DNA from: Gordius sp. MW1
Taxonomy: Eukaryota > Nematomorpha > Gordioida > Gordea > Gordiidae
Assembly: GCA_964036665.1 (NCBI GenBank)
Contig: OZ038529.1
Span: 15,756,060-15,820,059 of the forward strand
Length of the DNA: 64,000 bases
Reading direction: 5' to 3'
Shown here in pieces: positions 50,182 through 62,823 of this stretch (positions are counted from its first letter, which is position 1; the number at the start of each line of letters is the position of its first letter). Below the pieces are notes generated by a model. It saw nothing but the letters and a program-made list of their open reading frames with translations. It was not told the DNA's origin and made no database searches. Position numbers and translations under genes: made by a program.

Positions 50182-52207
50182 ATGATCGCATAGAGCCATT
50201 TTCAAAAATTAAGCATCACGTTGCGATACAACAAACTAATCGCAACAATAAAACGTTGTCTTTTGTCAAAATGATAGTTCTCGCAGCTTAAAACCTCTTT
50301 TCGGAAGTCAATCGAGGATAATAGGATTCTCAAATTGGCTTACTTTTATATATTTTTTCATGCTCTTTCACATAGAATCGAAAAAAATAAATATTTTTAC
50401 CTCAAAATTTTTCACATATTTTCCTTTGAACCGTATTCATCCGATGAAAGTTGTCGTTTTCAGACGTGGTTTCTATGATCCCAAGTAAAAATTTATCAGA
50501 ATCTGAAAACTATTACTTTGAAATCATGATCGCATAGTGCATTTTTGAAAAATTAAGCACTCACGTTGCGATACAACAAACTAATCGCAACAATATAACG
50601 TTGTCTTTTGTCAAAATGATAGTTCTCGCAGCTTAAAACCTCTTTTCGGAAGTCAATCGAGGTAATAGGATTCTCAAATTTTTTCATGCTCTTTCACATA
50701 GAATCGAAAAAAATAAATATTTTTACCTCAAAATTTTTCACATATTTTCCTTTGAACCGTATTCATCCGATGAAAGTTGTCGTTTTCAGACGTGGTTTCT
50801 ATGATCCCAAGTAAAAATTTATCAGAATCAGAAAAATATTACTTTGAAATCATGATCGCATAGTGCATTTTTGAAAAATTAAGCACTCACGTTGCGATAC
50901 AACAAACTAATCGCAACAATAAAACGTTGTCTTTTGTCAAAATGATAGTTCTCGCAGCTTAAAACCTCTTTTCGGAAGTCAATCGAGGATAATAGGATTC
51001 TCAAATTGGCTTACTTTTATATATTTTTTCATGCTCTTTCACATAGAATCGAAAAAAATAAATATTTTTACCTCAAAATTTTTCACATATTTTCCTTTGA
51101 ACCGTATTCATCCGATGAAAGTTGTCGTTTTCAGACGTGGTTTCTATGATCTCAAGTAAAAATTTATCAGAATCTGAAAACTATTACTTTGAAATCATGA
51201 TCGCATAGTGCATTTTTGAAAAATTAAGCACTCACGTTGCGATACAACAAACTAATCGCAACAATAAAACGTTGTCTTTTGTCAAAATGATAGTTCTCGC
51301 AGCTTAAAACCTCTTTTCGGAAGTCAATCGAGGATAATAGGATTCTCAAATTTTTTCATGCTCTTTCACATAGAATTGAAAAAAATTAATATTTTTACCT
51401 CAAAATTTTTCACATATTTTTCTTTGAACCGTATTCATCCGATGAAAGTTGTCGTTTTCAGACGTGGTTTCTATGATCCCAAGTAAAAATTTATAAGAAT
51501 CTGAAAACTATTACTTTGAAATCTTGATCGCATAGAGCCATTTTCAAAAATTAAGCATCACGTTGCGATACAACAAACTAGTCGCAACAATAAAACGTTG
51601 TCTTTTGTCAAAATGATAGTTCTCGCAGCTTAAAACCTCTTTTTGGAAGTCATCGAGGATAATAGGATTCTCAAATTGGCTTACTTTTATATATTTTTTT
51701 ATGCTCTTTCACATAGAATCGAAAAAAATAAATATTTTTACCTCAAAATTTTTCACATATTTTCTTTGAATATTCATCCGATGAAAGTTGTCGTTTTCAG
51801 ACGTGGTTTCTATGATCCCAAGTAAAAATTTATCAGAATCAGAAAAATATTACTTTGAAATCATGATCGCATAGTGCATTTTTGAAAAATTAAGCACTCA
51901 CGTTGCGATACAACAAACTAATCGCAACAATAAAACGTTGTCTTTTATCAAAATGATAGTTCTCGCAGCTTAAAACCTCTTTTCGGAAGTCAATCGAGGA
52001 TAATAGGATTCTCAAATTGGCTTACTTTTATATATTTTTTTATGCTCTTTCTCATAGAATTGAAAAAAATAAATATTTTTACCTCAAAATTTTTCACATA
52101 TTTTTCTTTGAACCGTATTCATCCGATGAAAGTTGTCGTTTTCAGACGTGGTTTCTATGATCCCAAGTAAAAATTTATCAGAATCAGAAAAATATTAATT
52201 TGAAATC
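50182..52207. repeat. Copy of 27.65-29.68 kb
   Basis: Monomers 50182, 50526 (S3 short), 50852 (ATGATCTCAAG), 51197 (S2 short), 51524 (D, CTAGTCGC) and 51863 follow 27653, 27996, 28323, 28668, 28995 and 29335, with shifts of 22528-22530. The match ends inside 51863, whose rear (TTTCTCATAGAATTG) is that of 30695 and 37531. Private changes: GAGGTAATAGG, CAATATAACG, AATCTTGATCG and a one-base loss in AAGTCATCGAGG. Confidence 0.88.
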
Positions 52208-52549
52208 ATGAACGCATAGTGCATTTTGAAATATTAAGCACTCACGTTGCGATACAACAAACTAATCGCAACAATAAAACGTTGTCTTTTGTCAAATGAT
52301 AGTTCTCGCAGCTTAAAACCTCTTTTCGGAAGTCAATCGAGGATAATAGGCTTCTCAAATTGGCTTACTTTTATATATTTTTTCATGCTCTTTCACATAG
52401 AATCGAAAAATATAAATATTTTTACCTATAAATTTTTCCATATTTTTCTTTGAACAGTATGCATCCGATAAAAGTTGTCGTTTTCAGACGTGGTTTCTAT
52501 GATCCCAAGTAAAAATTTATCAGAATCAGAAAAATATTACTTTGAAATC
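52208..52549. repeat. H-class monomer
   Basis: 342 bp. Has GCATTTTGAAATATT (one base lost), TAGGCTTCTC and the ATGCATCC cluster. Followed by a GTGTATTTTT monomer at 52550. Confidence 0.87.
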
Positions 52550-52894
52550 ATGATCGCATAGTGTATTTTTGAAAAATTAAGCACTCACGTTGCGATACAA
52601 CAAACTAATCGCAACAATAAAACGTTGTCTTTTGTCAAAATGATAGTTCTCGCAGCTTAAAACCTCTTTTCGGAAGTCAATCGAGGATAATAGGATTCTC
52701 AAATTGGCTTACTTTTATATATTTTTTCATGCTCTTTCACATAGAATCGAAAAAAATAAATATTTTTACCTCAAAATTTTTCACATATTTTCCTTTGAAC
52801 CGTATTCATCCGATGAAAGTTGTCGTTTTCAGACGTGGTTTCTATGATCCCAAGTAAAAATTTATCAGAATCTGAAAACTATTACTTTGAAATC

Positions 52895-55800
52895 ATGATC
52901 GCATAGTGCATTTTTGAAAAATTAAGCACTCACGTTGCGATACAACAAACTAATCGCAACAATAAAACGTTGTCTTTTGTCAAAATGATAGTTCTCGCAG
53001 CTTAAAACATCTTTTCGGAAGTCAATCGAGGATAATAGGATTCTCAAATTTTTTCATGCTCTTTCACATAGAATTGAAAAAAATTAATATTTTTACCTCA
53101 AAATTTTTCACATATTTTTCTTTGAACCGTATTCATCCGATGAAAGTTGTCGTTTTCAGACGTGGTTTCTATGATCCCAAGTAAAAATTTATAAGAATCT
53201 GAAAACTATTACTTTGAAATCATGATCGCATAGAGCCATTTTCAAAAATTAAGCATCACGTTGCGATACAACAAACTAGTCGCAACAATAAAACGTTGTC
53301 TTTTGTCAAAATGATAGTTCTCGCAGCTTAAAACCTCTTTTTGGAAGTCAATCGAGGATAATAGGATTCTCAAATTGGCTTACTTTTATATATTTTTTTA
53401 TGCTCTTTCACATAGAATCGAAAAAAATAAATATTTTTACCTCAAAATTTTTCACATATTTTTCTTTGAATATTCATGAAAGTTGTCGTTTTCAGACGTG
53501 GTTTCTATGATCCCAAGTAAAAATTTATCAGAATCAGAAAAATATTACTTTGAAATCATGATCGCATAGTGCATTTTTGAAAAATTAAGCACTCACGTTG
53601 CGATACAACAAACTAATCGCAACAATAAAACGTTGTCTTTTATCAAAATGATAGTTCTCGCAGCTTAAAACCTCTTTTCGGAAGTCAATCGAGGATAATA
53701 GGATTCTCAAATTGGCTTACTTTTATATATTTTTTCATGCTCTTTCTCATAGAATTGAAAAAAATAAATATTTTTACCTCAAAATTTTTCACATATTTTT
53801 CTTTGAACCGTATTCATCCGATGAAAGTTGTCGTTTTCAGACGTGGTTTCTATGATCCCAAGTAAAAATTTATCAGAATCAGAAAAATATTACTTTGAAA
53901 TCATGAACGCATAGTGCATTTTTGAAATATTAAGCACTCACGTTGCGATACAACAAACTAATCGCAACAATAAAACGTTGTCTTTTGTCAAATGATAGTT
54001 CTCGCAGCTTAAAACCTCTTTTCGGAAGTCAATCGAGGATAATAGGATTTTCAAATTGGCTTACTTTTATATATTTTTTCATGCTCTTTCACATAGAATC
54101 GAAAAATATAAATATTTTTACCTATAAATTTTTCCATATTTTTCTTTGAACAGTATGCATCCGATAAAAGTTGTCGTTTTCAGACGTGGTTTCTATGATC
54201 CCAAGTAAAAATTTATCAGAATCAGAAAAATATTATTTTGAAATCATGATCGCATAGTGTATTTTTTAAAAATTAAGCAATCACGTTGCGATACAACAAA
54301 CTAATCGCAACAATAAAACGTTGTCTTTTGTCAAAATGATAGTTCTCGCAGCTTAAAACCTCTTTTCGGAAGTCAATCGAGGATAATAGGATTCTCAAAT
54401 TGGCTTACTTTTATATATTTTTTCATGCTCTTTCACATAGAATTGAAAAAAATAAATATTTTTACCTCAAAATTTTTCACATCTTTTTCTTTGAACCGTA
54501 TTCATCCGATGAAAGTTGTCGTTTTCAGACGTGGTTTCTATGACCCCAAGTAAAAATTTATCAGAATCAGAAAAATATTACTTTGAAATCATGAACGCAT
54601 AGTGCATTTTTGAAATATTAAGCACTCACGTTGCGATACAACAAACTAATCGCAACAATAAAACGTTGTCTTTTGTCAAAATGATAGTTCTCGCAGCTTA
54701 AAACCTCTTTTCGGAAGTCAATCGAGGATAATAGGATTCTCAAATTGGCTTACTTTTATATATTTTTTTATGCTCTTTCACATAGAATTGAAAAAAATAA
54801 ATATTTTTACCTCAAAATTTTTCACATATTTTTCTTTGAACCGTATTCATCTGATGAAAGTTGTCGTTTTCAGACGTGGTTTCTATGATCCCAAGTAAAA
54901 ATTTATCAGAATCAGAAAAATACTACTTTGAAATCATGAACGCATAGTGCATTTTTGAAATATTAAGCACTCACGTTGCGATACAACAAACTAATCGCAA
55001 CAATAAAACGTTGTCTTTTGTCAAAATGATAGTTCTCGCAGCTTAAAACCTCTTTTCGGAAGTCAATCGAGGATAATAGGATTCTCAAATTGGCTTACTT
55101 TTATATATTTTTTCATGCTCTTTCACATAGAATTAAAAAAAATAAATATTTTTACCTCAAAATTTTTCACATATTTTTCTTTGAACCGTATTCATCCGAT
55201 GAAAGTTGTCGTTTTCAGACGTGGTTTCTATGATCCCAAGTAAAAATTTATCAGAATCAGAAAAATATTACTTTGAAATCATGAACGCATAGTGCATTTT
55301 TGAAATATTAAGCACTCACGTTGCGATACAACAAACTAATCGCAACAATAAAACGTTGTCTTTTGTCAAAATGATAGTTCTCGCAGCTTAAAACCTCTTT
55401 TCGGAAGTCAATCGAGGATAATAGGATTCTCAAATTGGCTTACTTTTATATATTTTTTCATGCTCTTTCACATAGAATTAAAAAAAATAAATATTTTTAC
55501 CTCAAAATTTTTCACATATTTTTCTTTGAACCGTATTCATCCGATGAAAGTTGTCGTTTTCAGACGTGGTTTCTATGATCCCAAGTAAAAATTTATCAGA
55601 AGCTGAAAACTATTACTTTGAAATCATGATCGCATAGAGCCATTTTCAAAAATTAAGCATCACGTTGCGATACAACAAACTAATCGCAACAATAAAACAT
55701 TGTCTTTTGTCAAAATGATAGTTCTCGCAGCTTAAAACCTCTTTTCGGAAGTCAATCGAGGATAATAGGATTCTCAAATTGGCTTACTTTTATATATTTT

Positions 55801-57346
55801 TTCATGCTCTTTCACATAGAATCGAAAAAAATAAATATTTTTACCTCATAATTTTTCACATATTTTCCTTTGAACCGTATTCATCCGATGAAAGTTGTCG
55901 TTTTCAGACGTGGTTTCTATGATCCCAAGTAAAAATTTATCAGAATCTGAAAACTATTACTTTGAAATCATGATCGCATAGAGCCATTTTCAAAAATTAA
56001 GCATCACGTGACGATACAACAAACTAATCGCAACAATAAAACGTTGTCTTTTATCAAAATGATAGTTCTCGCAGCTTAATACCTCTTTTCGGAAGTCAAT
56101 CGAGGATAATAGGATTCTCAAATTGGCTTACTTTTATATATTTTTTCATGCTCTTTCACATAGAATTGAAAAAAATAAATATTTTTACCTCAAAATTTTC
56201 AACATATTTTTCTTTGAACCGTATTCATCCGATGAAAGTTGTCGTTTTCAGACGTGGTTTCTATGATCCCAAGTAAAAATTTATCAGAATCAGAAAAATA
56301 TTACTTTGAAATCATGAACGCATAGTGCATTTTTGAAATATTAAGCACTCACGTTGCGATACAACAAACTAATCGCAACAACAAAACGTTGTCTTTTGTC
56401 AAAATGATAGTTCTCGCAGCTTAAAACCTCTTTTCGGAAGTCAATCGAGGATAATAGGATTCTCAAATTGGCTTACTTTTATATATTTTTTCATGCTCTT
56501 TCACATAGAATCGAAAAAAATAAATATTTTTACCTCATAATTTTTCACATATTTTTCTTTGAACCGTATTCATCCGAATAAAGTTGTCGTTTTCAGACGT
56601 GGTTTCTATGATCCCAAGTAAAAATTTATCAGAATCTGAAAACTATTACTTTGAAATCATGATCGCATAGAGCCATTTTCAAAAATTAAGCATCACGTTG
56701 CGATACAACAAACTAATCGCAACAATAAAACGTTGTCTTTTGTCAAATGATAGTTCTCGCAGCTTAAAACCTCGTATCGGAAGTCAATCGAGGATAATAG
56801 GATTCTCAAATTGGCTTACTTTTATATATTTTTTCATGCTCTTTCACATAGAATTGAAAAAAATAAATATTTTTACCTCATAATTTTTCACATATTTTCC
56901 TTTGAACCGTATTCATCCGATGAAAGTTGTCGTTTTCAGACGTGGTTTCTATGATCCCAAGTAAAAATTTATCAGAATCTGAAAACTATTACTTTGAAAT
57001 CATGATCGCATAGAGCCATTTTCAAAAATTAAGCATCACGTGGCGATACAACAAACTAATCGCAACAATAAAACGTTGTCTTTTATCAAAATGATAGTTC
57101 TCGCAGCTTAATACCTCTTTTCGGGAAGTCAATCGAGGATAATAGGATTCTCAAATTGGCTTACTTTTATATATTTTTTCATGCTCTTTCACATAGAATC
57201 GAAAAAAATAAATATTTTTACCTCAAAATTTTTCACATATTTTCCTTTGAACCGTATTCATCCGATGAAAGTTGTCGTTTTCAGACGTGGTTTCTATGAT
57301 CCCAAGTAAAAATTTATCAGAATCTGAAAACTATTACTTTGAAATC
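52895..57346. repeat. 4452-bp thirteen-monomer segment, left copy
   Basis: Recurs from 57347 with a shift of 4452 over the first four monomers and about 4105 after one monomer fewer. Order: S2 short, D, T, H, GTATTTTTTAAAAATT monomer, B monomers (54591-55281), then CTCATAATTTTT monomers (55626, 56314, 56659), interleaved with CACGTGACG/CACGTGGCG and CTTAATACC monomers (55970, 57002). Monomer 56659 has CCTCGTATCGG. Its 55626-56313 part also matches 40938-41625 (shift 14688). Confidence 0.87.
53903..54245. repeat. H-class monomer
   Basis: 1695 bases right of the previous H unit, at the same place in the next five-monomer cassette. Has TAGGATTTTC. Followed at 54246 by GTATTTTTTAAAAATT. Confidence 0.87.
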
Positions 57347-60300
57347 ATGATCGCATAGTGCATTTTTGAAAAATTAAGCACTCACGTTGCGATACAACAA
57401 ACTAATCGCAACAATAAAACGTTGTCTTTTGTCAAAATGATAGTTCTCGCAGCTTAAAACCTCTTTTCGGAAGTCAATCGAGGATAATAGGATTCTCAAA
57501 TTTTTTCATGCTCTTTCACATAGAATTGAAAAAAATTAATATTTTTACCTCAAAATTTTTCACATATTTTTCTTTGAACCGTATTCATCCGATGAAAGTT
57601 GTCGTTTTCAGACGTGGTTTCTATAATCCCAAGTAAAAATTTATAAGAATCTGAAAACTATTACTTTGAAATCATGATCGCATAGAGCCATTTTCAAAAA
57701 TTAAGCATCACGTTGCGATACAACAAACTAGTCGCAACAATAAAACGTTGTCTTTTGTCAAAATGATAGTTCTCGCAGCTTAAAACCTCTTTTTGGAAGT
57801 CAATCGAGGATAATAGGATTCTCAAATTGGCTTACTTTTATATATTTTTTTATGCTCTTTCACATAGAATCGAAAAAAATAAATATTTTTACCTCAAAAT
57901 TTTTCACATATTTTTCTTTGAATATTCATGAAAGTTGTCGTTTTCAGACGTGGTTTCTATGATCCCAAGTAAAAATTTATCAGAATCAGAAAAATATTAC
58001 TTTGAAATCATGATCGCATAGTGCATTTTTGAAAAATTAAGCACTCACGTTGCGATACAACAAACTAATCGCAACAATAAAACGTTGTCTTTTATCAAAA
58101 TGATAGTTCTCGCAGCTTAAAACCTCTTTTCGGAAGTCAATCGAGGATAATATGATTCTCAAATTGGCTTACTTTTATATATTTTTTCATGCTCTTTCTC
58201 ATAGAATTGAAAAAAATAAATATTTTTACCTCAAAATTTTTCACATATTTTTCTTTGAACCGTATTCATCCGATGAAAGTTGTCGTTTTCAGACGTGGTT
58301 TCTATGATCCCAAGTAAAAATTTATCAGAATCAGAAAAATATTACTTTGAAATCATGAACGCATAGTGCATTTTTGAAATATTAAGCACTCACGTTGCGA
58401 TACAACAAACTAATCGCAACAATAAAACGTTGTCTTTTGTCAAATGATAGTTCTCTCAGCTTAAAACCTCTTTTCGGAAGTCAATCGAGGATAATAGGAT
58501 TCTCAAATTGGCTTACTTTTATATATTTTTTCATGCTCTTTCACATAGAATCGAAAAATATAAATATTTTTACCTATAAATTTTTCCATATTTTTCTTTG
58601 AACAGTATGCATCCGATAAAAGTTGTCGTTTTCAGACGTGGTTTCTATGATCCCAAGTAAAAATTTATCAGAATCAGAAAAATATTACTTTGAAATCATG
58701 ATCGCATATTGTATTTTTTAAAAATTAAGCACTCACGTTGCGATACAACAAACTAATCGCAACAATAAAACGTTGTCTTTTGTCAAAATGATAGTTCTCG
58801 CAGCTTAAAACCTCTTTTCGGAAGTCAATCGAGGATAATAGGATTCTCAAATTGGCTTACTTTTATATATTTTTTCATGCTCTTTCACATAGAATTGAAA
58901 AAAATAAATATTTTTACCTCAAAATTTTTCACATATTTTTCTTTGAACCGTATTCATCCGATGAAAGTTGTCGTTTTCAGACGTGGTTTCTATGATCCCA
59001 AGTAAAAATTTATCAGAATCAGAAAAATACTACTTTGAAATCATGAACGCATAGTGCATTTTTGAAATATTAAGCACTCACGTTGCGATACAACAAACTA
59101 ATCGCAACAATAAAACGTTGTCTTTTGTCAAAATGATAGTTCTCGCAGCTTAAAACCTCTTTTCGGAAGTCAATCGAGGATAATAGGATTCTCAAATTGG
59201 CTTACTTTTATATATTTTTTCATGCTCTTTCACATAGAATTAAAAAAAATAAATATTTTTACCTCAAAATTTTTCACATATTTTTCTTTGAACCGTATTC
59301 ATCCGATGAAAGTTGTCGTTTTCAGACGTGGTTTCTATGATCCCAAGTAAAAATTTATCAGAATCAGAAAAATATTACTTTGAAATCATGAACGCATAGT
59401 GCATTTTTGAAATATTAAGCACTCACGTTGCGATACAACAAACTAATCGCAACAATAAAACGTTGTCTTTTGTCAAAATGATAGTTCTCGCAGCTTAAAA
59501 CCTCTTTTCGGAAGTCAATCGAGGATAATAGGATTCTCAAATTGGCTTACTTTTATATATTTTTTCATGCTCTTTCACATAGAATTGAAAAAAATAAATA
59601 TTTTTACCTCAAAATTTTTCACATATTTTTCTTTGAACCGTATTCATCCGATGAAAGTTGTCGTTTTCAGACGTGGTTTCTATGATCCCAAGTAAAAATT
59701 TATCAGAATCTGAAAACTATTACTTTGAAATCATGAACGCATAGTGCATTTTTGAAATATTAAGCACTCACGTTGCGATACAACAAACTAATCGCAACAA
59801 TAAAACGTTGTCTTTTGTCAAAATGATAGTTCTCGCAGCTTAAAACCTCTTTTCGGAAGTCAATCGAGGATAATAGGATTCTCAAATTGGCTTACTTTTA
59901 TATATTTTTTCATGCTCTTTCACATAGAATCGAAAAAAATAAATATTTTTACCTCATAATTTTTCACATGTTTTCCTTTGAACCGTATTCATCCGATGAA
60001 AGTTGTCGTTTTCAGACGTGGTTTCTATGATCCCAAGTAAAAATTTATCAGAATCTGAAAACTATTACTTTAAAATCATGATCGCATAGAGCCATTTTCA
60101 AAAATTAAGCATCACGTGGCGATACAACAAACTAATCGCAACAATAAAACGTTGTCTTTTATCAAAATGATAGTTCTCGCAGCTTAATACCTCTTTTCGG
60201 AAGTCAATCGAGGATAATAGGATTCTCAAATTGGCTTACTTTTATATATTTTTTCATGCTCTTTCACATAGAATTGAAAAAAATAAATATTTTTACCTCA

Positions 60301-60763
60301 AAATTTTTCACATATTTTTCTTTGAACCGTATTCATCCGATGAAAGTTGTCGTTTTCAGACGTGGTTTCTATGCCAAGTAAAAATTTATCAGAATCAGAA
60401 AAATATTACTTTGAAATCATGAACGCATAGTGCATTTTTGAAATATTAAGCACTCACGTTGCGATACAACAAACTAATCGCAACAATAAAACGTTGTCTT
60501 TTGTCAAAATGATAGTTCTCGCAGCTTAAAACCTCTTTTCGGAAGTCAATCGAGGATAATAGGATTCTCAAATTGGCTTACTTTTATATATTTTTTCATG
60601 CTCTTTCACATAGAATCGAAAAAAATAAATATTTTTACCTCATAATTTTTCACATATTTTTCTTTGAACCGTATTCATCCGATGAAAGTTGTCGTTTTCA
60701 GACGTGGTTTCTATGATCCCAAGTAAAAATTTATCAGAATCTGAAAACTATTACTTTGAAATC
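57347..60763. repeat. Right copy of the 4452-bp segment
   Basis: S2 short 57347, D 57674, T 58010, H 58355, then 58698, which joins the front of 54246 to the rear of 54591 (AATACTACTTTG), so one unit is missing. Next come 59043 (ATTAAAAAAA), 59388, 59733, 60078 (CACGTGGCG, CTTAATACC; 3 bases lost in TATGCCAAG) and 60419. 59733 is the only B head I found after a CTGAAAACTATT tail. Confidence 0.86.
58355..58697. repeat. H-class monomer
   Basis: Shift 4452 from the previous one. Private change TTCTCTCAGC near 58453. Followed by a monomer with GTATTTTTTAAAAATT, as at 54246. Confidence 0.87.
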
Positions 60764-62823
60764 ATGATCGCATAGAGCCATTTTCAAAAATTAAGCATCA
60801 CGTTGCGATACAACAAACTAATCGCAACAATAAAACGTTGTCTTTTGTCAAATGATAGTTCTCGCAGCTTAAAACCTCGTATCGGAAGTCAATCGAGGAT
60901 AATAGGATTCTCAAATTGGCTTACTTTTATATATTTTTTCATGCTCTTTCACATAGAATTGAAAAAAATAAATATTTTTACCTCAAAATTTTTCACATAT
61001 TTTTCTTTGAACCGTATTCATCCGATGAAAGTTGTCGTTTTCAGACGTGGTTTCTATGATCCCAAGTAAAAATTTATCAGAATCAGAAAAATACTACTTT
61101 GAAATCATGAACGCATAGTGCATTTTTGAAATATTAAGCACTCACGTTGCGATACAACAAACTAATCGCAACAATAAAACGTTGTCTTTTGTCAAAATGA
61201 TAGTTCTCGCAGCTTAAAACCTCTTTTCGGAAGTCAATCTAGGATAATAGGATTCTCAAATTGGCTTACTTTTATATATTTTTTTATGCTCTTTCACATA
61301 GAATTGAAAAAAATAAATATTTTTACCTCAAAATTTTTCACATATTTTTCTTTGAACCGTATTCATCCGATGAAAGCTGTCGTTTTCAGACGTGGTTTCT
61401 ATGATCCCAAGTAAAAATTTATCAGAAGCTGAAAACTATTACTTTGAAATCATGATCGCATAGAGCCATTTTCAAAAATTAAGCATCACGTTGCGATACA
61501 ACAAACTAATCGCAACAATAAAACGTTGTCTTTTGTCAAAATGATAGTTCTCGCAGCTTAAAACCTCTTTTCGGAAGTCAATCGAGGATAATAGGATTCT
61601 CAAATTGGCTTACTTTTATATATTTTTTCATGCTCTTTCACATAGAATTGAAAAAAATAAATATTTTTACCTCAAAATTTTTCACATATTTTTCTTTGAA
61701 CCGTATTCATCCGATGAAAGTTGTCGTTTTCAGACGTGGTTTCTATGATCCCAAGTAAAAATTTATCAGAAGCTGAAAACTATTACTTTGAAATCATGAT
61801 CGCATAGAGCCATTTTCAAAAATTAAGCATCACGTTGCGATACAACAAACTAATCGCAACAATAAAACGTTGTCTTTTGTCAATAGTTCTCGCAGCTTAA
61901 AACCTCTTTTCGGAAGTCAATCGAGGATAATAGGATTCTCAAATTGGCTTACTTTTATATATTTTTTCATGCTCTTTCACATAGAATTGAAAAAAATAAA
62001 TATTTTTACCTCAAAATTTTTCACATATTTTTCTTTGAACCGTATTCATCCGATGAAAGTTGTCGTTTTCAGACGTGGTTTCTATGATCCCAAGTAAAAA
62101 TTTATCAGAATCAGAAAAATACTACTTTGAAATCATGAACGCATAGTGCATTTTTGAAATATTAAGCACTCACGTTGCGATACAACAAACTAATCGCAAC
62201 AATAAAACGTTGTCTTTTGTCAAAATGATAGTTCTCGCAGCTTAAAACCTCTTTTCGGAAGTCAATCTAGGATAATAGGATTCTCAAATTGGCTTACTTT
62301 TATATATTTTTTTATGCTCTTTCACATAGAATTGAAAAAAATAAATATTTTTACCTCAAAATTTTTCACATATTTTTCTTTGAACCGTATTCATCCGATG
62401 AAAGTTGTCGTTTTCAGACGTGGTTTCTATGATCCCAAGTAAAAATTTATCAGAAGCTGAAAACTATTACTTTGAAATCATGATCGCATAGAGCCATTTT
62501 CAAAAATTAAGCATCACGTTGCGATACAACAAACTAATCGCAACAATAAAACGTTGTCTTTTGTCAAAATGATAGTTCTCGCAGCTTAAAACCTCTTTTC
62601 GGAAGTCAATCGAGGATAATAGGATTCTCAAATTGGCTTACTTTTATATATTTTTTCATGCTCTTTCACATAGAATCGAAAAAAATAAATATTTTTACCT
62701 CAAAATTTTTCACATATTTTCCTTTGAACCGTATTCATCCGATGAAAGTTGTCGTTTTCAGACGTGGTTTCTATGATCCCAAGTAAAAATTTATCAGAAT
62801 CAGAAAAATATTACTTTGAAATC
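60764..62823. repeat. Three-monomer duplication (~1.03 kb)
   Basis: Monomers 60764, 61107 and 61452 correspond to 61796, 62135 and 62480 (shifts 1032, 1028, 1028). Shared marks are AATCTAGGATAATAGG with TTTTTTTATGC in 61107 and 62135, AATACTACTTTG before them, and CAGAAGCTG after them. 60764 has CCTCGTATCGG and GTCAAATG, matching 56659. 61796 instead has a 5-base loss (GTCAATAGTTC), so the copies join within that monomer. Confidence 0.86.

Larger units (their letters stand above)
51197..54590. repeat. Five-monomer cassette S2-D-T-H-GTGTA (~1.70 kb), two units
   Basis: Units are 51197-52894 and 52895-54590. Monomer lengths are 327, 339, 345, 342, 345 and 327, 336, 345, 343, 345. The same order occurs at 36864-38550 and from 57347, and with a non-D third unit at 30024-31727. 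In the first unit D has GAATATTCATCC; in the second it has the further 5-base loss GAATATTCATGAAAG, which is the older-to-newer order one would infer. Confidence 0.88.
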
